A stretch of DNA of 64,000 nt from Lanius collurio (lineage: Eukaryota > Chordata > Aves > Passeriformes > Laniidae): NCBI GenBank assembly GCA_020086605.1, contig JACBWW010000008.1, positions 12,054,168-12,118,167 of the forward strand. The letters run 5' to 3'. The position numbers and the translations under genes are program-made. This document shows, piece after piece, positions 11,544 to 25,110 of this stretch (its first letter is position 1; each line of letters starts with the position of its first letter). A model generated the notes under the pieces. It had not been told where the DNA came from and did no database searches. It worked only from the letters and a program-made list of their open reading frames with translations.

Positions 11544-11548
11544 GTACC
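11544..11548. repeat. Right target-site duplication of solo LTR
   Basis: GTACC follows the LTR end directly and matches the left copy at 10602-10606 exactly. The lack of any mismatch suits a fairly recent insertion, though five bases carry little dating power. Confidence 0.88.
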
Positions 11549-14500
11549 TTACACCAGCAACTCCCAAATTATGTTGACTGCTTCCCTACAGTTGGCACAT
11601 ATATTTATGTACTGATGTGGTGTATGTGAGATCTGCTTTGTTCCAACCTTTCCCTGAGAGATGCCTCTGCAAAGTCAACAGGTGCATGCGGACTTTTCAG
11701 GGACTCTTTTATTACTAGGAATTCCAACAAATGAAGAAATGGTCCCTTATAACTTTAGCGCACATTTTTTCTCTGCTGACCATCCTACAGGGCTCTCCAG
11801 ATAGTCCCAAGTCTGTTTATTATTAATTTGTTTCTTTCATAATCCAACTGTTCTGCCCAAACAGCCGATCTTTTATCTTCTGTAAGAGTGTTTGCTATGG
11901 AGGGCGAAGGGCGTATCAGTCACTTGTTAATAACAAGGTCAGACCACTTTCAATCCCATGGTCTGCTGCAGCAGCTCAGCTTGGTGGCCATGAGGAAAAA
12001 GAGCCACAAGAGTCACTGTTCTTACTCTGGCAGACAGAGGGGATTTTAGGGTCTTCCCTGCACCCCCTAATCACAACAGGCATTTCTCTCTCTCCTCCTG
12101 AGAGCCACATACTTTACATTTTCCCTGTACAAATAACTGCTCAGGTCCTTTTTTCAAAGAGCCTTTATTAAACCACCAACTATTTGCTGTCAAGACATTT
12201 AGGATGAAATCATCGTGTTAAACAAATAAACGCAGCTTCGTATAGATCTCTGCTCTGGGAGCAGAATAAGAAAATAATTTCTGTCTGCTCTCCACAAAAG
12301 CGGCTGGAAAGGCTGAAAGAAAAATATTATTTTTACTTCATTGTGTGAAATATCGTTTTGGAGGATCTGACGCGTTGAGCGTTTGAAGAGTTTTTGCTGG
12401 CAGGTTTCAAGGGTCCCCTGGGTTGACCCCCTGGGATTGTTTTCTTCATTAATAAACTTTGCATGATGTGTGTTAAAAGGAACATTTTGTTTGCTTTGTA
12501 AATAAGGGATGTCAAACAAGAAGCTGAAGCCTCACAGACACTAGATGAGGTGCTCTTCAAGGGCAGGGGATACTTGTGTGGAAAAATAAAAACCTCAGAG
12601 AAGTCAGGAATAAGGTAACTGCCCTATCCAAGCTGAGGCATTGCTGTGGAAGCTATTCTGCCTGTGAACCCAAGTGAGATAGCTTCTTTGCAGATCCCAG
12701 AGAGAGGCACATTGGGTCTCAAAGCAGCAGGGGGGATGCTTTGGAAGGCAAGCAGAGGAACATCTACCCAAAGCCAGGCAAAGCAGCCAAGATGTTGCAG
12801 AGCAGGCACTGCCATCACCATGTGGAAGAAGTTTTTGACAGTTCTGCAAGCAGCCACAGGGAGAGGGACTGAAGAAGGTTTCTGCACCAGCATTTGATAA
12901 TTCTGATACTGCTGTGGAAATTACTATGGTAAAGCTTTTGACCTGATTTAAGGCAGTAATTTGCAAGACAGCAATCAGCCTTCTGCTGCTCCCAGGGTTT
13001 TCTCTCCTGTTTTCTCACAAAGCAGAAGTAAAAATAGTGGTGTTTATTTTCTATTGCCTGCCTCCTTGCCTGTATTGCCACTCAACTCTTCCACTGCTAC
13101 TGAAGCTATTCATCCATCTGCCACCTTGAAGAACCCTAATAATCCTTATAAAACAATTTAGCTCCTGTCATTCACAGCTAGCATATCTGAGATGCATCAG
13201 AAATGCCATAGCCAGGAAAAAAAATCTCCCCAGTGTCACTTTGGGTTGTGTTTCAGGGAGGGGTAGAAGCAGGTAGACAGGCTATAGGATCCCTGCAAGG
13301 CATTGGATGGACCAATCCCCTCAACTGACTTTGCCCAAGCTGCACGTATTCCTATAGTGTCCTATTCCTCTGGATGTCATCAGAGGGGAAAAAAATACCC
13401 AGACTGCTTAAAATTTGTTTGCATTAGGAAGAGAACAGTCAAGCACACAGTTTAAGAGATGAAGGAGGATCGATTCTCTAACTTAAGTGATCCAGGAGAG
13501 GAAACATTTCAGTGCCCAATAGTCCTTGTATGTAATTACAGCTGACAGGATCCTACTTACATTTACCATTTCGTGCAAAGCTTTGCAGTGCATTGAGAAG
13601 AGATGAGGTTTCCACAGCTAAGCCTCAGGCCGGCTTTAGAAGCAATTCTAAAACAAACATGAAATTAACAATATTACCTTTTTCTTAATCTGCATTGTAT
13701 CTTTATTACTGAAATATTTATCATATGTAGGTCACATACCATGCAGCCAGTAAGCTCACTAAGCTGCTTTCAGAGCTATGTTAATAACTGAAAGAAAAAT
13801 GTGTAATTTGTCTAAAAAAAAATAAATTTGTTGCTTCAGTCATTTTTGTCACCAAAATGGTGAAATGCAAACAATTTTTTGAAGAGGTGAATCAGGTGCA
13901 GAATCTTAAGAGTCACCATAATTGGTCATGGTGACAAATAGAATTTTCAGCTAATTTAGTCAACCAATAAGCATAAATGATGGAAGGATGTCTACCAAAA
14001 AAAAGATAAAAGAAAAAAAACTGGTTTTGAAGTGATTTGCAGTGGATTTAGAATGGTGAAACAAGATTAAAAATATCTGGTTTGCCTTTAGAAATTTGAC
14101 TATTTGTGTCTTATTCCACAAGCTCTCTGCAGAGAGGCCCAATTTCTGCTTAGTTACTGCTGCACTTAAAAATTTTTGTGCAATGGATAAGATTCATTAA
14201 GAATTTGCTCTGTGTAGTGGTTACACCATATAGTCTTTCCGTGTACAAATGTTGCTATTTTGATTTTTCATCCAGATTCCCCTTTACTCATTCTTTATTA
14301 CCAAGAAATCTAATTTTGATTCACAAAATTTGCTTTATCTTAAGAGGAAATGAGATGAGTACCTGGTCTGAGTTAAATGAGTTGCACTAGCAGATATTTA
14401 TACAGGTGGCGAGTTTACACAAGGGTAGGACACTTTCAAGGGACAGGATGACTAAAAACCTGTCACAAATTTTTCTGGGTTTGGGGACTTAGTTGCAATA

Positions 14501-15179
14501 CAGGTTAAGACATTCGTGATCAAGTGTCAATTTTTACTGAATTTATGGATTATATGAAATTACTATCTTCATCTTATTCTTTTCTAGATGGGAGATATCC
14601 ATTGAACTGGTAGCCCTGATGGCTACCATATCAGACACCAAAAATGGTATGAGCATGGAAATTGAAGTGATCCATTCGAAAGACAAAGGTCTGATCACAC
14701 GTGTGTAAAAAATATCCACATATCCTTGAAACAAAGGTGGGTTGGAGGAAGTAAAGTTTTTTCCAGATTATGTCAAGACTTACAAGCATTAAATATGGAA
14801 CCATCCTTAAATGATGTCCAGGGACTTTTAAAAGAAATTAGGGTTTACACTGGTATTCCCAAAAAATAAAAGCTGCAATGTAGCGACAAGTAAAGTATCC
14901 TGAAGCATTGCCTTGTGAAGTTTTACTGGTAGAGTACCATGATACACAACTTTCAGTCTTCTGCTTCAAACAAGACATTTATCATGGTTACTACATAGAT
15001 TTTTGGTGATAAAGGTCTAAGGTTTGTATGGTGACAATGCTAGGGACAGCCGTTCTTCCCATGTGAGTGGTATTCAGCACACACTGTTTGAACAGATTAG
15101 AAAGATTAGCATGCAAATTATTTCTAAGTACATAAAGACCATATCTTACAGGTGTTTGGATAACCCCTTTTAAAATTTA
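11549..15179. other. Non-genic DNA
   Basis: No gene supported. Open frames of up to 120 codons at 12199-13161 overlap on both strands with no recognisable domain. AT-rich, repeat-poor stretches around 13650-14400 look single-copy. No transposable element identified with confidence. Confidence 0.55.
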
Positions 15180-15905
15180 AGATTCTTCTGTGAGCCTCTC
15201 TGGGTAGTCTGTTCACTAGCCTTGGAGTTAAGGAATTGTCTAATCTATCTTCTTTGCTCAAGTTAGTGCACTTTTTCACATTCTGTCCCCAGTGGACATG
15301 GAAAATGATTGATCACTGTCCTCTTCATAACAACTTTTTACATATTGGAAAATTGTTATCCCTTCCTCCCCCTCCCCTTGAGCCTCATGCTTAGTCTTCT
15401 CTTTTCTAGACTAAACAAACCCAGCTCTTTCAACCTTTTCTTGTAGGTCATGTTTTCTAAACCTCTGATCATTCTTGCTGCTCTCCTTTGCACTCTCTTC
15501 AATTTGTCTACATCTTTCTTGAAGTGTGGTTCCCAAAGCTGTACAAAGCACATCAGCCTACCCATGTGGCCTAAAGCAGAACACTTACTATTTTTTTCAC
15601 TGGTAAGACATTCCAGGTGAAGCACCAAAGAATAATATTTGCTTTTATCCTAACACCGCATCATCAAGTCACGGTATTGTGATTGCCGATGACTTCCAGA
15701 TCACTTTCTACAATACTGTTGCAGTCATAATCTTTCTTATCTTGTTTCTGTGTATTTAGATTCTTCTTAAGCCATCTAACATATTTCTCTCTTCTTTATT
15801 TCACCTTGAAGTCTTCAGACTGTCTCTTGTATTTACCAAGACTATTTTTTATTCTGATCGTATCCTGCGAAGAGTGCCTGTACAAAACCAACTGCCATAG
15901 GTCAA
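15180..15905 (-). mobile_element. Degraded CR1/L3-like LINE
   Basis: On the minus strand this is an old CR1-superfamily copy covering the C-terminal half of ORF2 and part of the 3' UTR. The best-preserved piece (15356-15628) encodes a block reading [19 protein letters not shown] followed by [13 protein letters not shown] and [14 protein letters not shown], the hallmark C-terminus of CR1 ORF2. To the right, degraded matches continue to the segment just after the reverse-transcriptase core, including a stretch near 15808-15890 resembling the ORF2 region with the pattern TTCAGAC...TCTAATCCTATCCT. The left part (15180-15350) resembles the family's 3'-most ORF and UTR. Divergence is higher than for the copy at 3447-4560, so it is older. 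Confidence 0.85.
15356..15628 (-). pseudogene. CR1 ORF2 C-terminus fragment
   Basis: A 90-codon open stretch preserves the family's C-terminal signature: a [18 protein letters not shown] block, then [19 protein letters not shown], then FSLEKRRL. The frame is closed or shifted on both sides, and there is no independent start context. It is a surviving patch of a dead LINE, not a gene. Confidence 0.86.
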
Positions 15906-18900
15906 ACAGGCTGTTGCATGTGATCTGTGGCCTGTTACTGTCCCAGGGCTCTTTGGCCATGTCATGTCTTTAGCTGCAATGACATATGAGCCAGTCTCCA
16001 GTCCTAGCATCTCACCGAACATACAGAGAGCAAAGTTCTGCCCACCTCACACGTTTGCCACAATGGATGGGCTGTTGAAAGCAGCTCTAAGAGCAGCTTC
16101 AACCTCAGCTCCTCTAGCCAGGGAACATCTCTGAGAACACAGCTGTCCTGCTTGAGTGCATCCCACATGAAACCAAGTATGAATCAAATGCACCCTACAT
16201 AATCTTTTTTTTGAACTAGAATAGTCTGCTTTTAAGTTGAGTTCATTAGCCTGGATTGCTTTGCCTCATACTTCTTCATCTTATGAAACTTGATGCACTG
16301 GTTCTTCCAGTTTAATACTTTACTTTTTTGAAATGTGATATTGTTATTCAACTGCTCTTCTTTCTACTTTCCACATGTTCAGCCTTCCTTTTCCATCTTA
16401 TGGTCAATTTTCCTTTTGCCCTCAGATTCTAATCGTATTTTTCCAAGATTCAGTGTATCTTCCCCCATAACTATCCTTACCCTTGAATCATTTTCTGAGG
16501 ACAGCCTGATATTTTCAACACATTCTGGGAAAATGATGGATCATTTTTCACTTTTGCAAAAGGTAAGCAAAACTGTCCTTTGGGTATTTCTATATTGCAG
16601 GGTTTGAGGTACACATATTTTACAACTTCCACCTCACCATCCAGTAGGATGGTTTGTAGTCCAACCCTGCTAAATCTTGCTAGCCCCAGACATAGCCAAC
16701 AGTGCTGCCTCATGCACCTCTCCGAGATTTCAAAATAATTACATAACCAGTATTTAGGTTCATATATCCATATGTAATAGGACTTACACTTGCATTTCAA
16801 AATAAATCTACAAAACGATATAAATTAATCTACAAATTTAAAATAAAAATAGAGAACCCAGTTGTTGCAACCTGGTGGTGACACCTGCTTTGATATGATA
16901 CCCAAATTCTTTTTTTGTCTGGAGATGTATCAGCAAATTGTTTTGCACTTTTACTTAATTTTTCTCCTCTCATGATTCTTTTCCTCTACTCACCATCTAC
17001 TTCCAAGATTTTTCCTGGATTTCTGTTTCTGGGTTTTGTCCACTTGAACATCCTCTCAGTAGTTTCCTTCAAAGCCAGTGGAAGCCCAGGCCCCACAGAA
17101 AGCTTTTCACTAAAGTGATCCTATTTCTGACTAATTCTCCTTTGCAACATACTGTCTGGTGTCTAACGAAGCCAAAATCCTTCTGTCAACACTCTGTGCA
17201 GCCAAGTATTCTCCTTTACCCCTGGCTATTATGATCCCTGGGACCACATTCAGACCCTCTGTTCTTAACCTCCCAGAGCTGTGCAGCTGTCATGCAGATC
17301 CAGTAAACCAACCAAAGTCTTCCATCCCCCATCCTCCAGCTTCTCTCAGCCTGATTCTGGATTATTCCAACCTGCCTTTCTTCTCTGAGCCACCACTGCC
17401 CACTCTTGCTATTCCTCTGCTGTGCACATGTGCAGGGGCCTCCTGAGGTGCTCTTGGGAGCAGATGCTCCCTTTGCATGCCCCCTGCCTGGCCAAGTGTC
17501 TTCATGGCTCATCTGTCCAGTGCACCTCTCCCATGGCACCTCGCCATGTTGTGCTTCCCCATGGAAGGCTGCCACAGCCTATCCCCTTCTGCCTGAAGAC
17601 CTCAAAAGGCATTGCAGATTTTTTCCAGCAATGGGTGATAACAGGCAACAAAACAGTGATGTAATTATTGCCATAATTGACCTGGTAAATTAAAAGCCAG
17701 ATTAGAAACAAAATTGCTGACCTTATTCTAGTCATCAGCCTCCAGTCATGTCTGAGTTAAGGAACATCTGCAGAGGTCTAGAGGGTCTCTTAACTCTCTC
17801 ACAGATTAGAAAATAGTATTAGGTTTGTTTTATACTCCTGACATGGATAGTCAAAGTGATTTGTTCTGGGTCACTCAGCAGAAAATTTCCATTGCTCCTA
17901 AGCATTACCAGGCTAGACTCTGCTGCTTTCCAGGTTCAAAGTTTTTTAGTTACATCTCTAATGTTTTTTTTAATTGCTTTGTTTCATGACATGGCATGTT
18001 TTAGAACATTGTTGCTGTGACATTTCTTTGAGACAATAGTCTTTACAATTACCACCTTTGTTCAATGACTGGTTCAGTGCCCTTTGAGGAAGTCTGTCCA
18101 TTCCTCTATATGACTTCAGTCTTATTAAAAAGATATATCACTGCAGAATAAAAAAATCAGGTTTTGGAACTTTCTGGTTCAAAGCCATCTACAAAAGACA
18201 TTTTCCTTCCTTTTTTTTTTTAATTTTTATTTTTTAATAATGGACTCTTTCCATTGATGAGTTTTTGACATAGCCTGTTTTGAACCCCTGCAATTTGAAA
18301 CAGCTTGCTGATGTTTTCTTAAATTACATCCTCTTGTGGGTCCGTAAAATCCTGAAGTTATTACAAATAAATAAACGGAATTTCTCTTCATGATGTAAAC
18401 CAGCTTTGAATGAAGTCATTGAGTGGAAGTTTGACTTGGATTGCTTCTGAAAAATTGCTCAGACCCAAGACAAAGTTCTGCTTTTCCTCTCTATGCTGCA
18501 GAAATTGGTGAGCAGCTGTTCTAAGTCAACTAAGAGGGGAGCAAACCCCTGTTGCTTAATGTCTTGTTTTAATTTCCAATGGGAAACCAAGTATCAGAAA
18601 GTCCGTACTCTCCAATCCATTTTCTTTCATTCAGTTTTTCCAAGTAGTATCCTCCTGAGCAAGTTGTATGGTTAAGCGTGTCTGAAAGATATGAGATCTG
18701 AGTTCTCCCTTCTCTCTTGTGTTAAGCATCTTATCCCATCAGGTAATGCAGTGGGCCTCAAGTTTCCCCTGATTAGTGGAGCTGGCACTAATATTTAATG
18801 ACCTGTGCCATTCCGAGCTGAACCACAAAGGTTGTGACACCAGCATGAAGAGCAGACAGAACAGTTCAGACTCCGCTGTGGGACAAGACATGAACAAGTA

Positions 18901-20587
18901 GTGCTATGAAATTATGCCCGCACTTCATTTTGTTCTCTCCTTGTTCCTCCCCACTGTGGTCCTCTGCTCTTCCACAGCTCTGCCTCACTCTCATGGACAA
19001 CATTTATGCCCCTCAGAGAAAAATTAAACCTTCTATGGTACCCTGCAAGGATTGAAATCTGAGTCTGTATCATCTCAATGACAGTTTGCTCCAGTGCACT
19101 CTGAGGAGATGCCAAAAAATAAGTTTTGTTGATTGCTTGTAGATTCAGGAGATATGTTTAGTCTTAGCATAAAGCTGCACATTTCTGCAACTAGCATCTG
19201 GAGCATTTTTATTTATCATTTTGTCTTTTCAGTGTCAGCGCAGTTTTCACAAATACCCGTCCACAACGCAAACAAACAAATATGAATCATTTAATGTGTC
19301 CAGCATTGTCAAACAAAATGCTCACAACATGTTTTTTAATTATTTCATTAGCTGTAGTAATATAAATGCAGCAGTCTGCCTCATAACACTGAGGACAATG
19401 ACCCAGACAACCTGCTCTCAATTCTTCTGAGAGAGGGCCAGATTCTGACACCAGAATTGTAGACTATGTTTTAAATGATGCTGCTATCTGAAAAGCCCTG
19501 TGCAAGCATTGATCCTGCTTTTGGTCTGAAGTACTACCTAGTCTCTTGGCCACAGTTAACAATAATCTTCACAGGAATCAAATTATGAGTGAAGAAAAAT
19601 ACAAATACAGTGGCAGGACCCAAAAGGTAAAACAAAAGTTATATTACATGGTATAGTTTGAATTAAAAAGAACAGTTTGTTTATAGGTGAAAGTCCTTAT
19701 AAGTATGACATTTAGCCCTGTGGCTGAGATCTAAGTGCTTCTTTTCTCTTTCTCAGTTGATAAAGCTCTTTATCTAGATGGCTGCCAGGAGATTGTCACT
19801 CTGATTCCCCAAGGGCTGAGCACTCACACCACCTCATTCCCTGTGTCTATGGGCAGATGTCAACACTGGTTGGAGAGTGATGTTGTATTCCTACACCTCC
19901 AGCCTCCTACCCTGAAAACTCTGAGCCGAAAATCAAAATATTAGCAGGTATTTCTTTGTACCTGGAAATGCTGTCACTGCAGGGTCTGGCGGAGCTTCCA
20001 AGACTACCTCTCCCACTCCTCCCAGTGAGATGGGGAGATGGCTCACCTCATCCTGCTCTGTGGGATGGAGGTCAGTCGAGCAGCACATTTTGTCAGATTG
20101 AGCATAACCAGACATCCTGACTGAGATGAAGAGAGCTGCTACATTCAGCTTCCAACCACAGCTCCCATGAAACTTTGTGGCAGCATTTCAGCATGGAAAT
20201 ACTTCAATTCTCAGACATTAGGGGGTAGAGTATGGGATGGAAAAAGCACAGAAAACTGATACTTAAACAATTCATTTAGCTGCACACCGATTTTCTGTCA
20301 ATAAACAGTTTTAAAATGTGCCTGATCCCTAGTCAAGCCTGCAACCCATACTGAGCTATTTTATTACTCTGACTACCTCTGAATCAGTTAGCCCTGCTGT
20401 TTTCTCTTCCTCCACATAAGGTAGAGATTTGTTCATCTCGTGGGATGCTCAGTCAGTCCTTGGCTCCCCACACTGACAGCCAAGTTACAGTTTCAACTCT
20501 ACAGAACAGTGTTTATATAAGAGCTAGAGAGAAAAGACACCTATGAAAAAAGAAAAATAATTATATTTGCTTGTGTTATAGAAGTCC
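15906..20587. other. Non-genic DNA, possible old repeat traces
   Basis: No gene supported. Around 16200-16800 and 16900-17500 the plus strand is pyrimidine-rich with slightly longer open frames (up to 119 codons, both strands), a look shared by old antisense LINE relics, but I could not align it to a family. A T-homopolymer lies near 18212-18221. The rest appears single-copy. Confidence 0.5.
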
Positions 20588-20690
20588 TCAGCAGCCCCAC
20601 TCACAGCTGGGCCCCAGTACATAGCACAGGGCAAGATCATAGTTGCAGTCAAAGCTGCTTGCAATCTAATTAAGACAAGATGTAACACGC
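20588..20690 (+). mobile_element. Possible ancient amniote interspersed repeat
   Basis: The segment resembles an old repeat common in reptile and bird genomes. Its landmark is a run like 'ctgccccaaagagcttacaatct' followed by 'aagacaaga'; here the second half survives as GCTTGCAATCTAATTAAGAC and ACAAGATGTAACA, preceded by a GGGCCCCAGTACATAGCACAG-like lead-in. The match is from memory and short, so the family is left unnamed. Confidence 0.4.
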
Positions 20691-23600
20691 TGATGCAACA
20701 AACGTTTGAGAAGGGGATCAACTATGGGGGAAGCACTCGCTCCTTAAGAGGAGAAAGAAATCAGAGTTATCATTTTCTGCTTGGATTTTTGTGGGTTTTT
20801 TTACCTTTTCATGTGTCCTTCACATTTGTGCCTTTATGTGAAAGGTGAGATAGCATGAACAACATCAGACCGTATTTTGGAGTGCCATTTATGCTGTGAT
20901 TATCTACCCCATGAACTAGCTGTTTAGGGTGGCTCTAAAAGGCAAAGATTTTTCAGGAGTCATTATTGTTGAGAAAGCCTTAAAAACTGTATGTTGCATT
21001 CAGTCTTGACAGATCAGCGCCCTGAACTGGTAATTCTGAAAGAACAGGTCAGAGGTATGGATCAGCTTTTCTCATCTGAATGAGAAGCTGAATCTAAAAA
21101 TTATCTGTAAACCTTTGTGTGTTTCAGTATCAATTACTTCCCCATGAATAGTTTTTCTGTAGGTACTCAGGTACTGTGTTTATATCAAAGTCCTAGTAAT
21201 ATCCTGTATCTTCACCTGTCCCAACATTGTTTTCTAGACCCTTGCCCAAATTTCTGGATTTTGGAAAGAGGGACTGCACATTTTCCTGTTTTATTCAACA
21301 GAACAGCTCTTATCTAATAACTTCAGAGAGCAGGCAGAAGCATGAGTTGTAACGTCATACAGAAACATGGTAAAAGTGACAGTATCCTCCCCCAGTCTTG
21401 TGTTAAGATATCTTGATGTAGTATTTATATATTGGCATGTTCAGTAGAAGTAGTTTTGATCATTATTTGGAGTCTACCTGTAAAAGAAAAATGCCTGGCA
21501 GAAGCAGAAGGTAATGGCAATTCAGCCTGCAGCACTTCTCTCTCTAAATTACAGCACTGAGACAGTTACAATTCTGTTTGAAAGAATTCAACAAAATAAA
21601 TCCCTTTGCTTTCAAAAAAGGTTTCAGAGTGGTAACTAGGGAAAAGCAAAATGAATTCAGTAAAAGATTCTTATCATGATTCAGTCAGTGATTGTTGGTG
21701 GTGGAAGCTGGAAGAAGAAATCAAAAAATGTCAATTTTTCAGTAAGTTTTTGACTCAAAAATAGTATCTTGGAAGGAGCATGCTGAAATCTCACCACTTT
21801 CACATGACATAGTCTTGAAAATGTGTAAATATATTGAATTTAAAAAGTGTTTACAAAATTTTACAGCTGCTACAGGCAAGTGCTTTGGTATTTAGAACTA
21901 TTAAAAGCAAGCATATTTAGATTATCAATCAGCCATTTGTAAAGTACTGCAATAACTAAATTACAGCTCAGCCAGTCTAGCCTGAGAGTGCCAGTCTCCA
22001 TTTCTAATGATTTCAACATCATTCTTAGAATTGCATGGTTCTAAATACCCCTCAAAACTTTACTCCAACCTAGTCTAATTCTTCAGAAAATATAATCCTT
22101 CAGAAAAAGTACCGAGTTAATACTTCGATAGGATAAAAAGGGATATTCATGATGCTGATTAGAATGGACTGTCAGTCTGACAAGCCATGAACATGAAATA
22201 CAAACTGCTTGTGACCATTTAACTCCTTGCGACGCAATGTTCCAAAACTAGGCTGTTCACTCAATTTCCCTGTTAAAGCAACTACAACTTGCTCATGTGC
22301 AGTTTTAAAGAAAATTAAACATAAAGGTGATGTATTTCTTCATTTCCTGCCCTGAGTTTATGTAGCATTGCTGCATTTTGTTAAAAAAGCTGTCATGTTC
22401 CACCCTACCACTGGATGTATTTCAAGAGTAATTGAACTAGTTGTTAAAGTATACAAGGAGCACCCACACTGCAAAACCTGTTTGCACAGTTATTTCAAAC
22501 TGTTTCTGTGTTCTAGTGAGCAAGAATGTTTGTACAATGACTATTCCCATTTGTCTACACTTAATATCTTTGCTCTTTAGAATAATAGCACCATTCCCCT
22601 TAGGCAGGAATGTAAAATGTTAAAACATGACCACAGAGGCTGCCCACTACTGAGCTGTGAACCTGCTGTTCTCTGTACCTATTTCGATTTCTGTTTCTTA
22701 CTCAAATCCCAGTGACATGTCTCTCATGTGGCTCAGTAGGGCTCCCAGGCTTGCAAAGCTAGCATGAAAGGAATGCAAATCTGCCCATTTGCTGCTGGTA
22801 GAAACTATATCCTGTTAACATGGCTAGTGATCTAAAATCTTTTGCACATTTGCAGTCAAGGAGACTTTAAAAATTCTAGACTGCAAAGACAATACTTACT
22901 TTGATAAAATGAAATTTATTTTTCTGATATGCAGTTTATTAGAATAATAAGGGGGTTAAATGAAAAAAAAACAGGTAAGCACTGAGTCAATCCAGAATAA
23001 AGTTTTGAGGATGAGGTTTTTTTAAATAATTTTTCAGATATTAAGCCTTCCATCTCAAACTGTCAGCATATTTTGTCCTTTCCCTTAACCTCATCAAAGA
23101 CTGCGTTCTTGTGTGAAAGTTTTTTTTCTCCAATTCTTTATGGAAACTTATTCATGGCTTGAAGGAGAAGAAACAAGAGATGGGCAGCCCTCTTCTCATC
23201 AGGCAATCCATGTTCCATCGAGATTTTCCAGATGAAACCGCTGCCATTGAGACCTGCCCATGGGCTGATGGCAGCCTGCAGAGAAGTGCTAATGAGGAAG
23301 TGCCTGGGGAATATGAGAAAATACCTTTGTTGTAGCATGAATAATTCATCCACTTAACAAATATAAGCAATGTAAACAGAGGTCTTTCTATATGTGTCAT
23401 GGCAAGGAGATCAAAATTATCATGGAAGGTGCTAGTTTAATAATTCTGGCACAGAGCCAACAAAAAGGCCAGAAGGTCATGCCCTTTCCAAAGGTGCGGA
23501 GTGCAAGTTGGTGCTGGAGGAGAGGTAGACCCTATATCCACTGGCGTAAAACAGTCTCCCACCAGCTGCTCTGATTTATAGGAGCTGCAGCAGTGCAAGA

Positions 23601-25009
23601 CCACTTCAAAACCAAGGGGATAAAAAACAAGTTTTATGTCTCTTTTGTCCACATCTTTGTAGTTATGCATTCTGCTCACTTCTCTTTTGGAACCTCTAGA
23701 TTTCATCCAAATATTAAAGGGACCTCCAAGTCCAGAGACCAGCTCAGACCTTCTTTGTTTACAGCTAGCCATCTGCTTTCCTAGCCACAGACTGGTTATC
23801 TGTCATCTTTTCCCATTTTGTTTATGGATATTCCAAAGTCAGTCAAAGAGATAAGTGTCTCTTTTATGCAGCTAGCAATATCACATATAAAACATCTATT
23901 GCAATACTTTAATCCATATGCATTAGTTTTGAATGTTTGGGTCTATTGGTTTGAACTACCTACTCATCAGCTGGCATCTAAAAGCAGAAGTACACCTGCA
24001 ATTTTCTGCTTCAATAAAAGAAAATATATACAGATAGCCCTGTATGGCAAGGAAAAAAACTCTGTGGGTCCTTCCTCATGAAAGCATAATCTTTATTTGT
24101 AATGCAGATATCACAGTACAAACAGAAGTACTCAGTTCATGCAGACAAGGGCTCACAGTCTCCTAACAAAAAAGGCTATCTGCACCCAGCTCAGAGAAAC
24201 CCTTATTACACATCTGTTCAGATGCCACTGGTTGCACATCAGGATGTCTTTCAGCCTGAAGGCTGATGCTCTCCTGAGTGGGGGGCCACAGGCAGAACCG
24301 CCCTGGGCTTCCCACATCGAAATGTTCAAAGCAGGGGGAGCCAGGCTCCAAGCCTGGCAGTCACACTCCCTTTTCAAAGAAGATAAAAGCAGCAGAGGAG
24401 AGTTACAGCACAACCGCAGCATCTCAGCTGTTAAACAGTACTCAAACACAATGTGTTTCTGGTTAGTTTAAGGAAGGATAAACAAGATTTAATATCTGGC
24501 AATGAACACAAGGTTTTTTTCTTCCCCTATTAATGATATTTGGATTCATTCAGATTCATGAAGCTTCCACTCACGTAAGACTCCATTCCATTTCCTAATT
24601 TTCCATCTTTTTTATTTCCTAAAACATGAGTTGTTGAGCTAATGAATTAAAACACTCTGAGGTTTGGTTTTGGCTCTGTGTGCATCTGTGCTCTTTTACT
24701 ACCATAATTCAATGTGACAAGTTTATTGTCCTAACAAACACTAGCACCTATTGTAGAACTATAATAAAACAAGAAAGATTGCCTTAAGCAGCACATTTTC
24801 TTCAGAGAAGACCAAATACTACCTATTGACATTTTGTTTTCCTCACATCATGTTCCTCTTTTCATTCCATAGTGGTCACTAAACATGCAAGTCTGTAGGC
24901 AAAGTGGACTAGATTAGAGTTTAAGGATCAACCTCTGCAATGAGCTGGATCAGATGGAATTCATTCTTCTTATTAGCTTTCAGCTGATACTTATGAGCCT
25001 GAGCTCAGG
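20691..25009. other. Non-genic DNA
   Basis: AT-rich sequence without a supportable gene. Overlapping frames at 23138-23784 and 24139-24471 (up to 111 codons) occur on both strands and carry no known domain. An 8-bp-arm hairpin (24340-24358, arms around a CCA loop) lies in a locally GC-richer patch at 24240-24360. Confidence 0.55.
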
Positions 25010-25110
25010 ACTTCGTTTGTGCAAGGCACATTAAACACTGTGAATGCAACCCCTGCCCCAAGGAGCTTGCAGCTCGAAAAGACAAGTATGCAAAGATAAG
25101 ACAGATTTAA
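25010..25110 (+). mobile_element. Possible second copy of ancient amniote repeat
   Basis: A segment reading AACCCCTGCCCCAAGGAGCT, then TGCAGCTCGAAAAGACAAG, matches the same old repeat landmark as the candidate at 20588-20690 ('cctgccccaaagagcttacaatct' then 'agacaaga'). The two copies preserve partly different portions. Assignment is tentative and boundaries are approximate. Confidence 0.33.

Noticed and set aside
16200..16800. Possible further LINE segment next to the copy at 15180-15905
   Set aside because: Pyrimidine-rich and superficially LINE-like, but I could not match any block in order to a known family.
24340..24358. 8-bp-arm hairpin with CCA loop
   Set aside because: Arms are short and the flanks do not extend the stem; could easily be chance.
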